Below, piece by piece: positions 32,119 through 40,911 of a stretch of DNA of 64,000 nt. The notes under the pieces were generated by a model, which ran no database searches, had not been told where the DNA came from, and saw only the letters and a list, made by a program, of their open reading frames with translations. Positions within the stretch are counted from its first letter, which is position 1. Each line of letters begins with the position of its first letter. The DNA is from Salinibacterium sp. SWN167 (lineage in GTDB: Bacteria > Actinomycetota > Actinomycetes > Actinomycetales > Microbacteriaceae), in contig NZ_JADYWU010000001.1 in NCBI RefSeq assembly GCF_015864665.1, positions 1,860,001 to 1,924,000 of the forward strand, in the 5' to 3' direction. Position numbers and translations under genes: made by a program.

Positions 32119-33536
32119 CCGGTTTCCAGTTCCTCGTCGGAATTCTCTATCTACTGTCGGCATCGCTCTTCGTCGTGGGGCTCCACATGATGCGGGCACC
32201 CGCGACTGCCCGAAACGGTAACCGCCTCTCTGCTGTCGGCATGGTTATTGCGGTCCTCGCGACGATTGTGCTTGCCCTCGTTGTCGATGGCGGCGAATGG
32301 ATTGCGTGGGTTGCCCTCACCGCAGGCGTGCTCGTCGGTGCAGTGTTCGGGGTTTATCGTGCTCGCACCGTAAAGATGACCGATGTCCCTCAACTCGTGA
32401 GCGTGTTCAACGCCGTCGGAGGCAGCGCGGCTGCCGCAATTGCCTTCGCCACGTTCATTCTCGCGACGAGTGCCGATCCCCTTGAATTGACGGTCTCTAT
32501 CCCCGTCGTGCTCGATGTCCTCATCGGCTCAATTACCTTCTCCGGCTCGCTGATCGCGGCCGGAAAGCTCCAGGGCATCATCCCGGGCAATCCCGTCACG
32601 TTCCCCGGTTCGCGTCTGCTCAATGCGCTGGTTGCAGCGATCGCGCTCGGTGCGAGTGTTGCGGCAGTGATGCTTCCCCACAACACGCTGTTGCTCTTGG
32701 TAGTGCTCGTGACCGCACTCATCCTCGGCATTCTTATGGTGCTGGCGATTGGTGGCGCCGATGCTCCCGTCGTCGTGTCGCTCCTCAACGCGCTGACCGG
32801 CCTCGCCGTGGCCATGGCTGGCTTTGCGATCGACAATCAGGCGCTCATCATCGCGGGTGCCTTGGTCGGCGCAGCGGGCACCATCCTGACGCTGCAAATG
32901 GCGCAAGCGATGAATCGCTCCGTGCTCTCGATCATCGTCGGAGGCTTCGGCACCGGCGAGACTACGGCGACGGCAGGACCCGCGGCTGAGGATCTCGCCA
33001 ATGTGCGGAGCCTCACCTCCGATGATGTCGCCATTCAACTCGCCTATGCGCAACACGTGCTGATCGTGCCTGGCTACGGACTCGCCGCAGCCCAAGCCCA
33101 ACACGAAGTCGCGGAGCTTGCTGCCCTGCTCATGGCGCATAACATCGACGTCAAGTACGCGATTCACCCGGTTGCCGGCCGTATGCCAGGCCACATGAAT
33201 GTGCTGCTGGCCGAAGCCAACGTGCCCTACGAACAAATGCTCCAGCTCGACGAGGCAAATGCAGCGTTCGACAACTGCGATGTTGCTCTCGTAATCGGCG
33301 CCAACGACGTCTGCAACCCGGATGCTCGAAAGCCAGGCAATGCCGTCTCCGGGATGCCCATTCTCGACGCCGACCATGCCAAAGCCGTTGTCGTCATCAA
33401 GCGGTCGATGCGGCCTGGCTACGCGGGCATCACGAACCCGCTGTTCACCGATCCCAAGACGGGGATGCTCTTTGCGGACGCCAAGAAGGCGCTCAAGGAC
33501 ATCACCGTCGCTGTCAAAGAATATGTCTCGGCCTAA
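32115..33536 (+). CDS. pntB: NAD(P) transhydrogenase beta subunit
   Basis: 473 residues: about nine N-terminal membrane helices of domain II and a C-terminal NADP(H)-binding domain III with VPGYGLAAAQAQHEVAEL, YAIHPVAGRMPGHMNVLLAE, ALVIGANDVCNPDAR and VIKRSMRPGYAGI, all family signatures. GTG start overlaps pntAB. With PntAA and PntAB it makes the membrane-bound enzyme. A weak hairpin plus T-run follows the stop. Confidence 0.95.
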   Translation: MTGFQFLVGILYLLSASLFVVGLHMMRAPATARNGNRLSAVGMVIAVLATIVLALVVDGGEWIAWVALTAGVLVGAVFGVYRARTVKMTDVPQLVSVFNAVGGSAAAAIAFATFILATSADPLELTVSIPVVLDVLIGSITFSGSLIAAGKLQGIIPGNPVTFPGSRLLNALVAAIALGASVAAVMLPHNTLLLLVVLVTALILGILMVLAIGGADAPVVVSLLNALTGLAVAMAGFAIDNQALIIAGALVGAAGTILTLQMAQAMNRSVLSIIVGGFGTGETTATAGPAAEDLANVRSLTSDDVAIQLAYAQHVLIVPGYGLAAAQAQHEVAELAALLMAHNIDVKYAIHPVAGRMPGHMNVLLAEANVPYEQMLQLDEANAAFDNCDVALVIGANDVCNPDARKPGNAVSGMPILDADHAKAVVVIKRSMRPGYAGITNPLFTDPKTGMLFADAKKALKDITVAVKEYVSA

Positions 33537-33545
33537 ACCGAGCAG

Positions 33546-33565
33546 GAGCCGCCCGGCTTCGTTTT
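33546..33565 (+). terminator. Likely terminator of the pnt operon
   Basis: GAGCC-GCCC-GGCTT (33546-33559) followed by C and GTTTT, 9 bases past the pntB stop. Short stem, moderate strength. Confidence 0.5.
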
Positions 33566-33601
33566 GTCTCCATCCGCTCTCCGTACAGAAAGAAGAAAAC
33601 C

Positions 33602-34675
33602 ATGAAGGCAGCACGTTTCCACGGTCGCAAAGACATCCGCATCGATGACATTCCGAAACCAGAGCTTCGCCCCGGCGCAGTCGCTATTGATGTCGCGTGG
33701 TGCGGCATCTGTGGCACAGACCTTCACGAATATCTCGAAGGCCCGATCTTCATCCCCGCAGCGGGGCATCCGCACCCGCTGACTCACGAAGAAGTACCCG
33801 TGACTATGGGTCACGAATTCTCAGGAACAATCACTGCACTTGGCGAAGGAGTCACCGATCTCACCGTCGGCGAGAACGTTGTCGTGGAGCCGTACTTTGT
33901 GTGCGGCGAGTGCGCCCCATGTCGCGCTGGCAACTACAACCTCTGCACCAAAATGGGCTTCATTGGGCTGGCTGGTGGGGGCGGTGGTTTGAGCGAAAAG
34001 ATCGTCGTTGAACGTCGCTGGGTCCACCCCATCGGTGACATCCCCCTCGATCAGGCCGCGCTCATCGAACCCCTTGCTGTCGGCCATCACGCTTTCGTAC
34101 GCAGTGGCGCGAAAGCCGGAGATGTCGCTTTCATCGGTGGCGGAGGCCCTATCGGTCTCCTCCTCGCTGCTGTGCTCTCTGCCGAAGGGATCACCGTCAT
34201 TATGTCTGAGCCAGGCACGGCGCGGCGCGAAATGGCGCTCTCTACAGGGGTCGCCGATCACGTGATTGACCCCAGCATTGAGGATGCCGTAGCCAAGGTC
34301 ATGGAATTGACCAACGGAGTCGGCGCCGACGTCGCATTCGAGTGCTCGAGCATCAACGCCGTACTGGACCAGCTTTTTGATGCGGTGAAGCCTACTGGCG
34401 TGATCGTCAACGTTTCCATCTGGGGACACCCGGCACAGCTGGACATGCAAAAACTGGTGCTCAAGGAAATCGATCTGCGCGGAACCATTGCCTACGCCCA
34501 CGACCACCCTGCAACTATCGCGCTCGTTCAAGAAGGCAAGGTCAATCTGGCGCCGTTCATCACGGGTCGGATCCACCTCGACAAACTCATCGACGAGGGC
34601 TTCATGACGCTGATTGATCACAAAGAAACAGCCGTCAAGATCATCGTTCGTCCGGAGGTCAGCAATGTCTCATGA
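33602..34675 (+). CDS. 2,3-butanediol dehydrogenase-type zinc alcohol dehydrogenase
   Basis: Medium-chain zinc dehydrogenase, 357 residues, like (R,R)-butanediol dehydrogenases. Catalytic zinc: Cys in WCGICGTDLHEYLEGP, His in MGHEFSG; structural zinc: CGECAPCRAGNYNLC; nucleotide site GGGGPIG. The family reduces acetoin or diacetyl to 2,3-butanediol or the reverse with NAD(H). AGAAAGAAGAAAACC precedes the ATG. The next gene overlaps by 11 bases. Its presence next to transhydrogenase is consistent with redox balancing but does not prove it. Confidence 0.9.
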   Translation: MKAARFHGRKDIRIDDIPKPELRPGAVAIDVAWCGICGTDLHEYLEGPIFIPAAGHPHPLTHEEVPVTMGHEFSGTITALGEGVTDLTVGENVVVEPYFVCGECAPCRAGNYNLCTKMGFIGLAGGGGGLSEKIVVERRWVHPIGDIPLDQAALIEPLAVGHHAFVRSGAKAGDVAFIGGGGPIGLLLAAVLSAEGITVIMSEPGTARREMALSTGVADHVIDPSIEDAVAKVMELTNGVGADVAFECSSINAVLDQLFDAVKPTGVIVNVSIWGHPAQLDMQKLVLKEIDLRGTIAYAHDHPATIALVQEGKVNLAPFITGRIHLDKLIDEGFMTLIDHKETAVKIIVRPEVSNVS

Positions 34676-35111
34676 CATGAGTGAAGCCGGCTGGTCCCCG
34701 CAGGGTCCTGTCATTGAGCTCTCCGATCAGGCAAGCCTGGATCTGCTTGCCAGCAAGAGCTTTGGTCATCTCGCTCTCAGCAATGAGGGGCGCCCAGACA
34801 TCTTCCCGGTCAACTATTACTGCGACAAGAAAACAATTCTGTTTCGCACCGCATCGGGTTCAAAACTTCACGAACTCACCGAGAACATGCATGTTGCGTT
34901 CGAAGTTGATGTGAAGACTCCGGATGACGTGTGGAGCGTCGTAGTTCGAGGCCTGGCAACAGTGCTCGATGACGCCTCACAGGTATCAGCTCAAGCGCTC
35001 AAGACGTTGCCCGATTGGGTTCCCGTCGAGTCTTTCGTCTACATCCTGATTGAACCAGAATCCATCCGCGGCCGCCTGTTTGAGCGCCGCCTAGCGATAG
35101 GACATAGCTAA
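34665..35111 (+). CDS. Pyridoxamine 5'-phosphate oxidase-family (FMN-binding) protein
   Basis: 148 residues, split-barrel flavin-binding type: ELSDQASLDLLASKSFGHLALSN, DIFPVNYYCDKKTILFRTASG, SKLHELTENMHVAFEVD and VVVRGLATVLDD. These proteins use FMN or F420; substrate unknown. GGAGG lies 6 bases before the ATG, inside the end of the dehydrogenase gene, so the two are co-translated. A possible 31-residue gene follows with a TAATG overlap. Confidence 0.88.
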   Translation: MSHDMSEAGWSPQGPVIELSDQASLDLLASKSFGHLALSNEGRPDIFPVNYYCDKKTILFRTASGSKLHELTENMHVAFEVDVKTPDDVWSVVVRGLATVLDDASQVSAQALKTLPDWVPVESFVYILIEPESIRGRLFERRLAIGHS

Positions 35112-35206
35112 TGGCAACAGAAATGCTCTTTTGCGTCGACCATAACGGCACGTGTGAGCTCACCACTCCCACGTCCGGCGACGGCGAGACCGACGAGAAC
35201 GACTAA
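35111..35206 (+). CDS. Possible 31-residue peptide, coupled to the PPOX gene
   Basis: A short frame starting at the ATG that shares a base with the PPOX stop (TAATG). The peptide begins MATEMLFCVDHNGTC and ends in an acidic tail, with two Cys and one His that could bind metal. No separate ribosome binding site is seen; translation would depend on coupling. It may be chance. Confidence 0.3.
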   Translation: MATEMLFCVDHNGTCELTTPTSGDGETDEND

Positions 35207-35229
35207 ACGCACGGCACTCCACAACTAGT

Positions 35230-35235
35230 TACTCT
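35230..35235 (+). promoter_or_regulatory. Candidate -10 element of the YchJ gene (leaderless)
   Basis: TACTCT, fitting TAnnnT, then six G residues and the ATG at 35242. The G-run touches the start codon, too close for normal Shine-Dalgarno use. Confidence 0.45.
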
Positions 35236-35241
35236 GGGGGG

Positions 35242-35613
35242 ATGAAAGCATGCCCCTGCCAGTCGTTGGAAACCTACGACGATTGCTGCGGCCGATTTCA
35301 CCGTGGCGAGGCACTTGCTCCCACTGCTGAACGACTGATGCGGTCGCGCTACAGCGCCTACGTCCGTGGCGAGACCGACTATTTGCTGCAGACGTGGCAT
35401 CCGTCTACTCGCCCGGCAACGCTCGAACTCGATGCGGATGTGCGCTGGTTTCGCCTCGAGATCGTCGCGCGCACCGGCGGCAGCATGTTTGATTCGCAGG
35501 GCACTGTCGAATTTCGTGCTCATTATCGCAACGACGGCAGCGCCGACCAACAACACGAAAACAGCAGTTTCGTGCGCGAAAATGGTGCGTGGCTCTATGT
35601 CGACGCTGTCTAG
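35242..35613 (+). CDS. YchJ family (UPF0225) protein
   Basis: 123 residues. The N-terminal SEC-C-like zinc motif CPC...CCGRFHRG (Cys4, Cys6 and the Cys pair near 15-16) and the core ERLMRSRYSAYVRGETDYLLQTWHPSTRP followed by VEFRAHY are diagnostic of YchJ. Only one zinc motif is present; the second C-terminal motif of E. coli YchJ is missing, as in many actinobacteria. Function unknown. Confidence 0.88.
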   Translation: MKACPCQSLETYDDCCGRFHRGEALAPTAERLMRSRYSAYVRGETDYLLQTWHPSTRPATLELDADVRWFRLEIVARTGGSMFDSQGTVEFRAHYRNDGSADQQHENSSFVRENGAWLYVDAV

Positions 35614-35691
35614 GTGACGTGGTTTTGGCAACACGGCTCAGGCAACGCGGTTTCGGCGCCGTAGAGCTCGACGGATAACTAAGGAGAACCG

Positions 35692-37200
35692 GTGAACTAC
35701 ATACTCTCGATCGATCAGGGCACCACCAGCACCCGCGCGATTATTTTTGACCACGACGGCAAGCCGGTCACTTCAGGTCAGCTCGAGCACGACCAGATCT
35801 TCCCCAAGGCGGGCTGGGTCGAACATGATCCGGCCGAAATCTGGCTCAATACCCGTGAAGTCATCGGCCAAGCTCTCTCGAAAGCAAACGTGACTCGCCA
35901 CAGCATCGCCGCTGTCGGCATCACCAACCAGCGTGAAACCGCCATTATCTGGGACCGCGCGACCGGCGAACCCGTCTACAACGCGATCGTCTGGCAAGAC
36001 ACCCGCACGCAGGCCATCATCGACCGCATCGCCGAGGGTGACACCGACAAGTTCAAGAAAATCACCGGCCTTCCCCTCGCCACCTATTTTTCAGCATCCA
36101 AAATTGTGTGGATGCTCGACAACGTCGACGGAGTTCGCGAGCGTGCCGAGGCGGGCGAACTCGCCTTCGGAACCCCCGACTCGTGGGTGCTGTGGAATCT
36201 CACGGGCGGTCCCGACGGCGGAGTTCACGCCACCGATGTCACTAACGCGAGCCGCACGCTGTTGATGGATCTTGAAACGCTGACCTGGAGCGACGAGATT
36301 CTCGCTGAACTAGGCATTCCGGCGTCGCTCATGCCCGAGATCCGCAGCTCTTCCGGGGTTTTCGGCACTGTTTCCAGCGCAAGCCTGCTGCGCGAAGTGC
36401 CTGTTGCCGGCATTCTGGGCGACCAGCAAGCAGCCACCTTTGGCCAAGCCGCTTTTGACGCGGGCGAGTCCAAAAACACTTATGGCACCGGCAATTTCTT
36501 GCTGACCAACACGGGCACTGACATCGTGCGTTCACAGAACGGTCTCATCACGACTCTTGCCTATCAACTGGGCGACGAGGCTCCTCGCTATGCGATTGAA
36601 GGATCGATCGCGGTGACGGGCTCACTGATCCAGTGGCTGCGCGACAACCTCGGCATTATTTCGCGTTCCGAGGAGGTTGAAACGCTCGCCGCATCCGTCG
36701 ACGACAACGGCGGCGTCTACTTTGTGCCCGCGTTTTCAGGACTTTTTGCACCCCATTGGCGTCCGGATGCCCGGGGAGCGATTCTCGGACTCACCCGTTT
36801 TGTGAACAAGGGCCACATTGCGCGTGCCGCACTCGAGGCCACAGCGTTCCAAACCAGCGACGTCATCGAGGCGGCCAACGCGGATGCTGATGTTGCGATG
36901 ACGGAACTGCGAGTGGACGGTGGAATGGTGGCCAATTCCGCGCTTATGCAGTTTCAGGCCGACATCCTCAACATGCCGGTCATCCGCCCCCAGGTCGCAG
37001 AGACAACAGCCTTGGGCGCGGCCTATGCTGCGGGACTCGCAGTTGACTACTGGAGCGGCCTCGATGAACTGCGCGATCGCTGGAGCGAGGGCGAGCGTTG
37101 GGAGCCCCAGATGGATGACGCCGAGCGACAGCGCCTCATTCGCAACTGGAAAAAGGCCATCTCCAAGACCCTTGACTGGGTCGACGAAGATACCGACTAG
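35692..37200 (+). CDS. glpK: Glycerol kinase
   Basis: Phosphorylates glycerol to sn-glycerol 3-phosphate with ATP. 502 residues, usual length. Signatures: [16 protein letters not shown] (phosphate loop), [47 protein letters not shown] and [16 protein letters not shown] start with AAGGAG 6 bases upstream. No glpF or glpD lies nearby, so glycerol uptake and oxidation must be encoded elsewhere. Its stop overlaps that of the convergent trpD by 3 bases. Confidence 0.96.
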   Translation: MNYILSIDQGTTSTRAIIFDHDGKPVTSGQLEHDQIFPKAGWVEHDPAEIWLNTREVIGQALSKANVTRHSIAAVGITNQRETAIIWDRATGEPVYNAIVWQDTRTQAIIDRIAEGDTDKFKKITGLPLATYFSASKIVWMLDNVDGVRERAEAGELAFGTPDSWVLWNLTGGPDGGVHATDVTNASRTLLMDLETLTWSDEILAELGIPASLMPEIRSSSGVFGTVSSASLLREVPVAGILGDQQAATFGQAAFDAGESKNTYGTGNFLLTNTGTDIVRSQNGLITTLAYQLGDEAPRYAIEGSIAVTGSLIQWLRDNLGIISRSEEVETLAASVDDNGGVYFVPAFSGLFAPHWRPDARGAILGLTRFVNKGHIARAALEATAFQTSDVIEAANADADVAMTELRVDGGMVANSALMQFQADILNMPVIRPQVAETTALGAAYAAGLAVDYWSGLDELRDRWSEGERWEPQMDDAERQRLIRNWKKAISKTLDWVDEDTD

Positions 37201-38252
37201 CGGTTCGTGGCCGCGACCCACTCATCGAGTTTTGTGGCGGCCAAGCCTGAATCGACGACGTGCTCGGCGCGCTCAAGCTGCTCTTTCAACCGTGCGAGCA
37301 ATGGGCGCTGACTTTGTTCGGGATCTTTCGCCAGCTCAAACGAGGCGAATCCGGCCGCAGCGTTCAGCAGCACGACGTCGCGCGCTGGCGACCTCTCCCC
37401 CGCCAAAATTGAGCGAATGACCTGGGCGTTGTACTCAGGATCCTTGCCCAACAACGCTTCGATCGGCGCCCGCGGGATGCCCAATTCCAGAGGATCAAGG
37501 TCGTGTTCGGTCACGAATCCCCGCGACACTTCCCAGACGTGACTGTGGCCGGTGGTCGTTAGTTTGTCGATTCCGTCGTCGCCGCGGTACACCAGCGCCG
37601 TCGCACCGCGTGTCTGGAACACGCCCACGAGAAGACTCACGCGTTCGCGACTACCGACACCAACAGCCGAGGCCTGCGGGCGGGCGGGGTTACAGAGCGG
37701 TCCAAGAATGTTGAACAGCGTGGGGATCCCAAGTTCGCGACGCGTCGGCCCAGCATGCGCGAAACCGGGGTGAAATAGGGCGGCGTAGACAAAGGTAATG
37801 CCGACTTCGTTGAGCACTTCGGCTACCCGCTCCGGGGTGAGGTCGAGGTTGAGCCCCAGAGCACTCAGCACATCGGATGCACCGCTCTTGCTGCTCGCGG
37901 CACGATTGCCATGCTTAATCACGGGCACGTCCCCCGCTGCCGCAATAATCGAGGCGACGGAAGAGATATTCAGCACGGCACCGTAGGGGTCTCCACCGGT
38001 GCCGACGATGTCCAAAGCCATGGGATCTACGGGCAGCGGCACGGCACTCGCCAAAGCAGCATCCCGAAAACCAACAATCTCGTCGACTGTCTCACCCTTG
38101 ATCCTCAAAGCGATCAACATCGCTGCTAATTGAGCGGATGTTGCTTCTCCGTTCATAACGGATTTCATCGCCCACTCAGCTTGGCTGATTGACAAATCAG
38201 TGCCGGAAACAAGGGTTGTAAGGATTTCTGGCCAAGTTGGGGATGCAGACAT
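37197..38252 (-). CDS. trpD: Anthranilate phosphoribosyltransferase
   Basis: Transfers the phosphoribosyl group of PRPP to anthranilate in tryptophan synthesis. 351 residues. Signatures: [56 protein letters not shown] and [12 protein letters not shown]. No other trp gene is in the window; the location beside ctaE is the one seen in mycobacteria and other actinobacteria. A TAGGAT hexamer lies 7 bases before the ATG; its AGGA could also serve as a ribosome binding site. Confidence 0.95.
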   Translation of the reverse strand: MSASPTWPEILTTLVSGTDLSISQAEWAMKSVMNGEATSAQLAAMLIALRIKGETVDEIVGFRDAALASAVPLPVDPMALDIVGTGGDPYGAVLNISSVASIIAAAGDVPVIKHGNRAASSKSGASDVLSALGLNLDLTPERVAEVLNEVGITFVYAALFHPGFAHAGPTRRELGIPTLFNILGPLCNPARPQASAVGVGSRERVSLLVGVFQTRGATALVYRGDDGIDKLTTTGHSHVWEVSRGFVTEHDLDPLELGIPRAPIEALLGKDPEYNAQVIRSILAGERSPARDVVLLNAAAGFASFELAKDPEQSQRPLLARLKEQLERAEHVVDSGLAATKLDEWVAATNR

Positions 38253-38259
38253 GAGTGAA

Positions 38260-38265
38260 ATCCTA
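38260..38265 (-). promoter_or_regulatory. Candidate -10 element of trpD
   Basis: TAGGAT on the minus strand (38265-38260), 7 bases before the trpD ATG. It faces away from the ctaE element at 38319. The AGGA in it could alternatively be a Shine-Dalgarno sequence. Confidence 0.35.
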
Positions 38266-38318
38266 CCGATCCTGAGCCGACAGGCCGGAGATTGAAAAAC
38301 TTACGCCCAGTTATCAGC

Positions 38319-38324
38319 CATAAT
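38319..38324 (+). promoter_or_regulatory. Candidate -10 element of ctaE (leaderless)
   Basis: CATAAT, matching the essential A and T of the -10 consensus, ends 6 bases before the GTG at 38331. No Shine-Dalgarno sequence is present. Confidence 0.45.
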
Positions 38325-38330
38325 AGATAC

Positions 38331-38966
38331 GTGACCACAGCTGCCCTCAACCGCTCTCTTGGAGCCCAGTCTGTCCAGCGACCGAACACTGTTGCGGTCG
38401 GTACCATCGTTTGGCTTGGTAGCGAGGTGATGTTCTTCGCCGGCCTTTTCGCCATCTACTTCACTCTGAAGTCGACGTCCCCCGAATTGTGGGCGGAGCA
38501 GACTGCCAAGCTCAATGTGCCATTTGCGACCCTGATCACGATCATCCTCGTGCTCTCATCGGTCACGTGCCAGTTTGGCGTCTTCGCCGCTGAGCGCATG
38601 CAAGTGCGTCGCACAGGCAAGCTCTTCGACATGCGTAAGTGGGGAATGACGGAATGGTTCTTCCTTACCTACTCCATGGGCGCAGTCTTCGTCACCGGTC
38701 AGGTCTTCGAGTACGCCACGCTGGTTTCTGAACACGTGAGCCTCTCGAGCGACTCCTACGGCTCGGCGTTCTACATCACCACCGGGTTCCACGGACTTCA
38801 CGTCGCCGGTGGCCTCATCGCCTTCTTGCTGGTTCTCGGTCGCGGATTCGCAGTCAAGAACTTCGGACACAAAGAGGCAACAAGCGCAATTGTTGTTTCC
38901 TACTACTGGCACTTTGTCGACGTAGTGTGGATCGGCCTCTTCCTCATCATCTACGTGCTCAAATAA
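38331..38966 (+). CDS. ctaE: Cytochrome c oxidase subunit III
   Basis: Membrane subunit of the aa3-type oxidase. 211 residues, five helices (short form lacking the first two helices of mitochondrial COX3). Signatures: [62 protein letters not shown] and [15 protein letters not shown]. The GTG start at 38331 was chosen because family similarity begins there and a -10-like element lies 6 bases upstream. First gene of the ctaE-qcrC-qcrA-qcrB operon. Confidence 0.95.
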   Translation: MTTAALNRSLGAQSVQRPNTVAVGTIVWLGSEVMFFAGLFAIYFTLKSTSPELWAEQTAKLNVPFATLITIILVLSSVTCQFGVFAAERMQVRRTGKLFDMRKWGMTEWFFLTYSMGAVFVTGQVFEYATLVSEHVSLSSDSYGSAFYITTGFHGLHVAGGLIAFLLVLGRGFAVKNFGHKEATSAIVVSYYWHFVDVVWIGLFLIIYVLK

Positions 38967-38982
38967 GAACGGAATAGACGTA

Positions 38983-39795
38983 ATGGCCACCAAGGCAGCT
39001 CGCGCGTCACGCAGGTCACAACCTGTCGGTCGACGCCATCCTCTTGCGACTGTAGCCCTCCTGCTCGTTGGTTTACTGGGAACGGGCGGCGCATACGCGC
39101 TGTTCACCTCGAGTGCAACGGCAGAGACCAGCGCATCCGCCGAAGCACTTGTTGAAGAAGGCGGAAAGCTTTTCGCCGCTAACTGTGCAACGTGTCACGG
39201 TCTGGACCTCGAAGGCACCACCCAAGCCCCTACGCTGATCGGCGTTGGCGCTGCAGCGACCGACTTCCAAGTGGGTACTGGCCGCATGCCACTAGCCATT
39301 TCGGGCCCGCAAGCAGAACAGAAGCCCGTTCAGTTCACTGAAGAGCAGATTCAGGCTCTCGCGGTCTATGTTGCTTCCCAGGGCCCCGGCCCAGCGATTC
39401 CCGCTGACATGTACCTCACCGGGGAAGGCTATGACGTCTCCAACGGTGCCGAACTGTTCCGCATCAACTGCGCAATGTGCCACAACGTTGCCGGTGCTGG
39501 TGGCGCGCTTACCGAGGGCAAGTTCGCTCCAGCGCTCGCTGACGTGACTGCCAAGCACGCCTACGAGGCAATGCTGACGGGCCCGCAGAACATGCCCGTG
39601 TTCAACGACACGAATCTCACGCCTGAAGAAAAGGCCGACATCATCACGTACCTCAAGTACCTCGATGAGACGCCCTCTGTTGGTGGATTCACGCTTGGAT
39701 CACTTGGCCCCGTTTCTGAGGGTCTGTTCATCTGGATCTTCGGCCTTGGCGCGATCGTGGCAATCACGGTCTGGCTCACGGCTAAATCAAACTAG
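38983..39795 (+). CDS. qcrC: Dihaem cytochrome c of the bcc complex
   Basis: Membrane-bound dihaem c subunit that passes electrons from cytochrome bc1 straight to cytochrome aa3 in the actinobacterial supercomplex, replacing a soluble cytochrome c. 270 residues: an N-terminal membrane anchor (ATVALLLVGLLGTGGAYALF), two haem-binding CxxCH motifs, CATCH and CAMCH, each with a later Met ligand (GTGRMPL; GPQNMPVF), and a C-terminal helix (FIWIFGLGAIVAITVWL). Confidence 0.96.
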   Translation: MATKAARASRRSQPVGRRHPLATVALLLVGLLGTGGAYALFTSSATAETSASAEALVEEGGKLFAANCATCHGLDLEGTTQAPTLIGVGAAATDFQVGTGRMPLAISGPQAEQKPVQFTEEQIQALAVYVASQGPGPAIPADMYLTGEGYDVSNGAELFRINCAMCHNVAGAGGALTEGKFAPALADVTAKHAYEAMLTGPQNMPVFNDTNLTPEEKADIITYLKYLDETPSVGGFTLGSLGPVSEGLFIWIFGLGAIVAITVWLTAKSN

Positions 39796-39834
39796 TTAGC
39801 GACCGCTGTACAGCGGACGGTTGAAGGGATAAGA

Positions 39835-40911
39835 ATGGCAGACGACCACGGCGATACCGCCGGCAGCACCGCTGCGGGTAAGGACGTCGAGCAGCACGGG
39901 GCTCCTGCGCACAGCGCAGGTACCGCCGTCGTCGCAACCGACGAGGTACCCAACCCGGGGTTCCCCCCGCATCGCCCACGCGTAACGGATCTCGACCCCA
40001 AGGTTGACAAGCAACAGGAACGCCGCGTTTCGACGATGTTCCTCCTCTCCATTGTGGGAAGTGTGCTTGCTGTTGTCGCTTACTTCGTGTTCCCGATTGA
40101 GCCCGGAAACATGCAGTCGGTGCGTAACAACACCCTGTTCCTGGGTCTCGGCATCACGCTGGGTCTACTCGGCATCGGCATCGGTGCCGTTCACTGGTCC
40201 AAGGCACTCATGCAGGGTCACGACCTTGTGGAGCAGCGCCACGGAACTCGAGGCAGCGAAGAAACTCGCGCCAAGGCCGTCGAGGTATTCACTCTCGGCA
40301 ACAAAGACTCCGGGTTTGGCCGTCGCACACTGTTGCGTCGCTCGCTCATCGGTGCCCTCGTTGTCACCCCGCTTCCCGCAATCGTGTTGTTCCGTGATCT
40401 CGCTCCGGCCGACAACCCGGTCACGCTTCTCAAGCACACCTTCTGGGAAGAAGGCATGCGGTTGACGCGCGACCCGAGCGGAACCCCCATCAAAGCATCG
40501 GACCTCACCATTGGTTCAGCCTTCCAAGTCATCCCTGAAGGCCTCAACGACTCTGAGCACCGCATCGAGGAGAAGGCGAAAGCCTCAGTTCTCCTCGTGC
40601 GCCTCAAGCCAGAAGATCTTGAGGTATCGGAGGGTCGCGAAGACTGGAACTACGACGGCATCGTTGCTTACTCCAAGATTTGCACTCACGTTGGATGCCC
40701 GGTTGCACTTTACGAACAGCAAACGCACCACCTGCTGTGCCCGTGCCACCAATCACAGTTCGACATCAAGCGCGAAGCAGCCGTTATCTTCGGCCCAGCG
40801 AAGCGTCCACTTCCGCAATTGCCGATCACGGTCGACTCAGAGGGCTACCTCATCGCTAAGAGCGACTTCACTGAGCCCATCGGTCCAAGCTTCTGGGAGC
40901 GCAAGCTATGA
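39835..40911 (+). CDS. qcrA: Rieske iron-sulfur subunit of the bcc complex
   Basis: 358 residues. Unlike the single-helix Rieske proteins of most bacteria it has three membrane helices (about residues 62-84, 98-120 and 165-185), as usual in actinobacteria. The [2Fe-2S] ligands are in CTHVGC and CPCHQSQFD. The 54-residue N-terminus is polar and probably cytoplasmic. Overlaps qcrB by 4 bases (ATGA), so the two are co-translated. Confidence 0.96.
   Translation: MADDHGDTAGSTAAGKDVEQHGAPAHSAGTAVVATDEVPNPGFPPHRPRVTDLDPKVDKQQERRVSTMFLLSIVGSVLAVVAYFVFPIEPGNMQSVRNNTLFLGLGITLGLLGIGIGAVHWSKALMQGHDLVEQRHGTRGSEETRAKAVEVFTLGNKDSGFGRRTLLRRSLIGALVVTPLPAIVLFRDLAPADNPVTLLKHTFWEEGMRLTRDPSGTPIKASDLTIGSAFQVIPEGLNDSEHRIEEKAKASVLLVRLKPEDLEVSEGREDWNYDGIVAYSKICTHVGCPVALYEQQTHHLLCPCHQSQFDIKREAAVIFGPAKRPLPQLPITVDSEGYLIAKSDFTEPIGPSFWERKL

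Noticed and set aside
32529-33614. 361-codon minus-strand frame opposite pntB
   Set aside because: Shadow frame; the plus strand carries an unmistakable PntB domain III.
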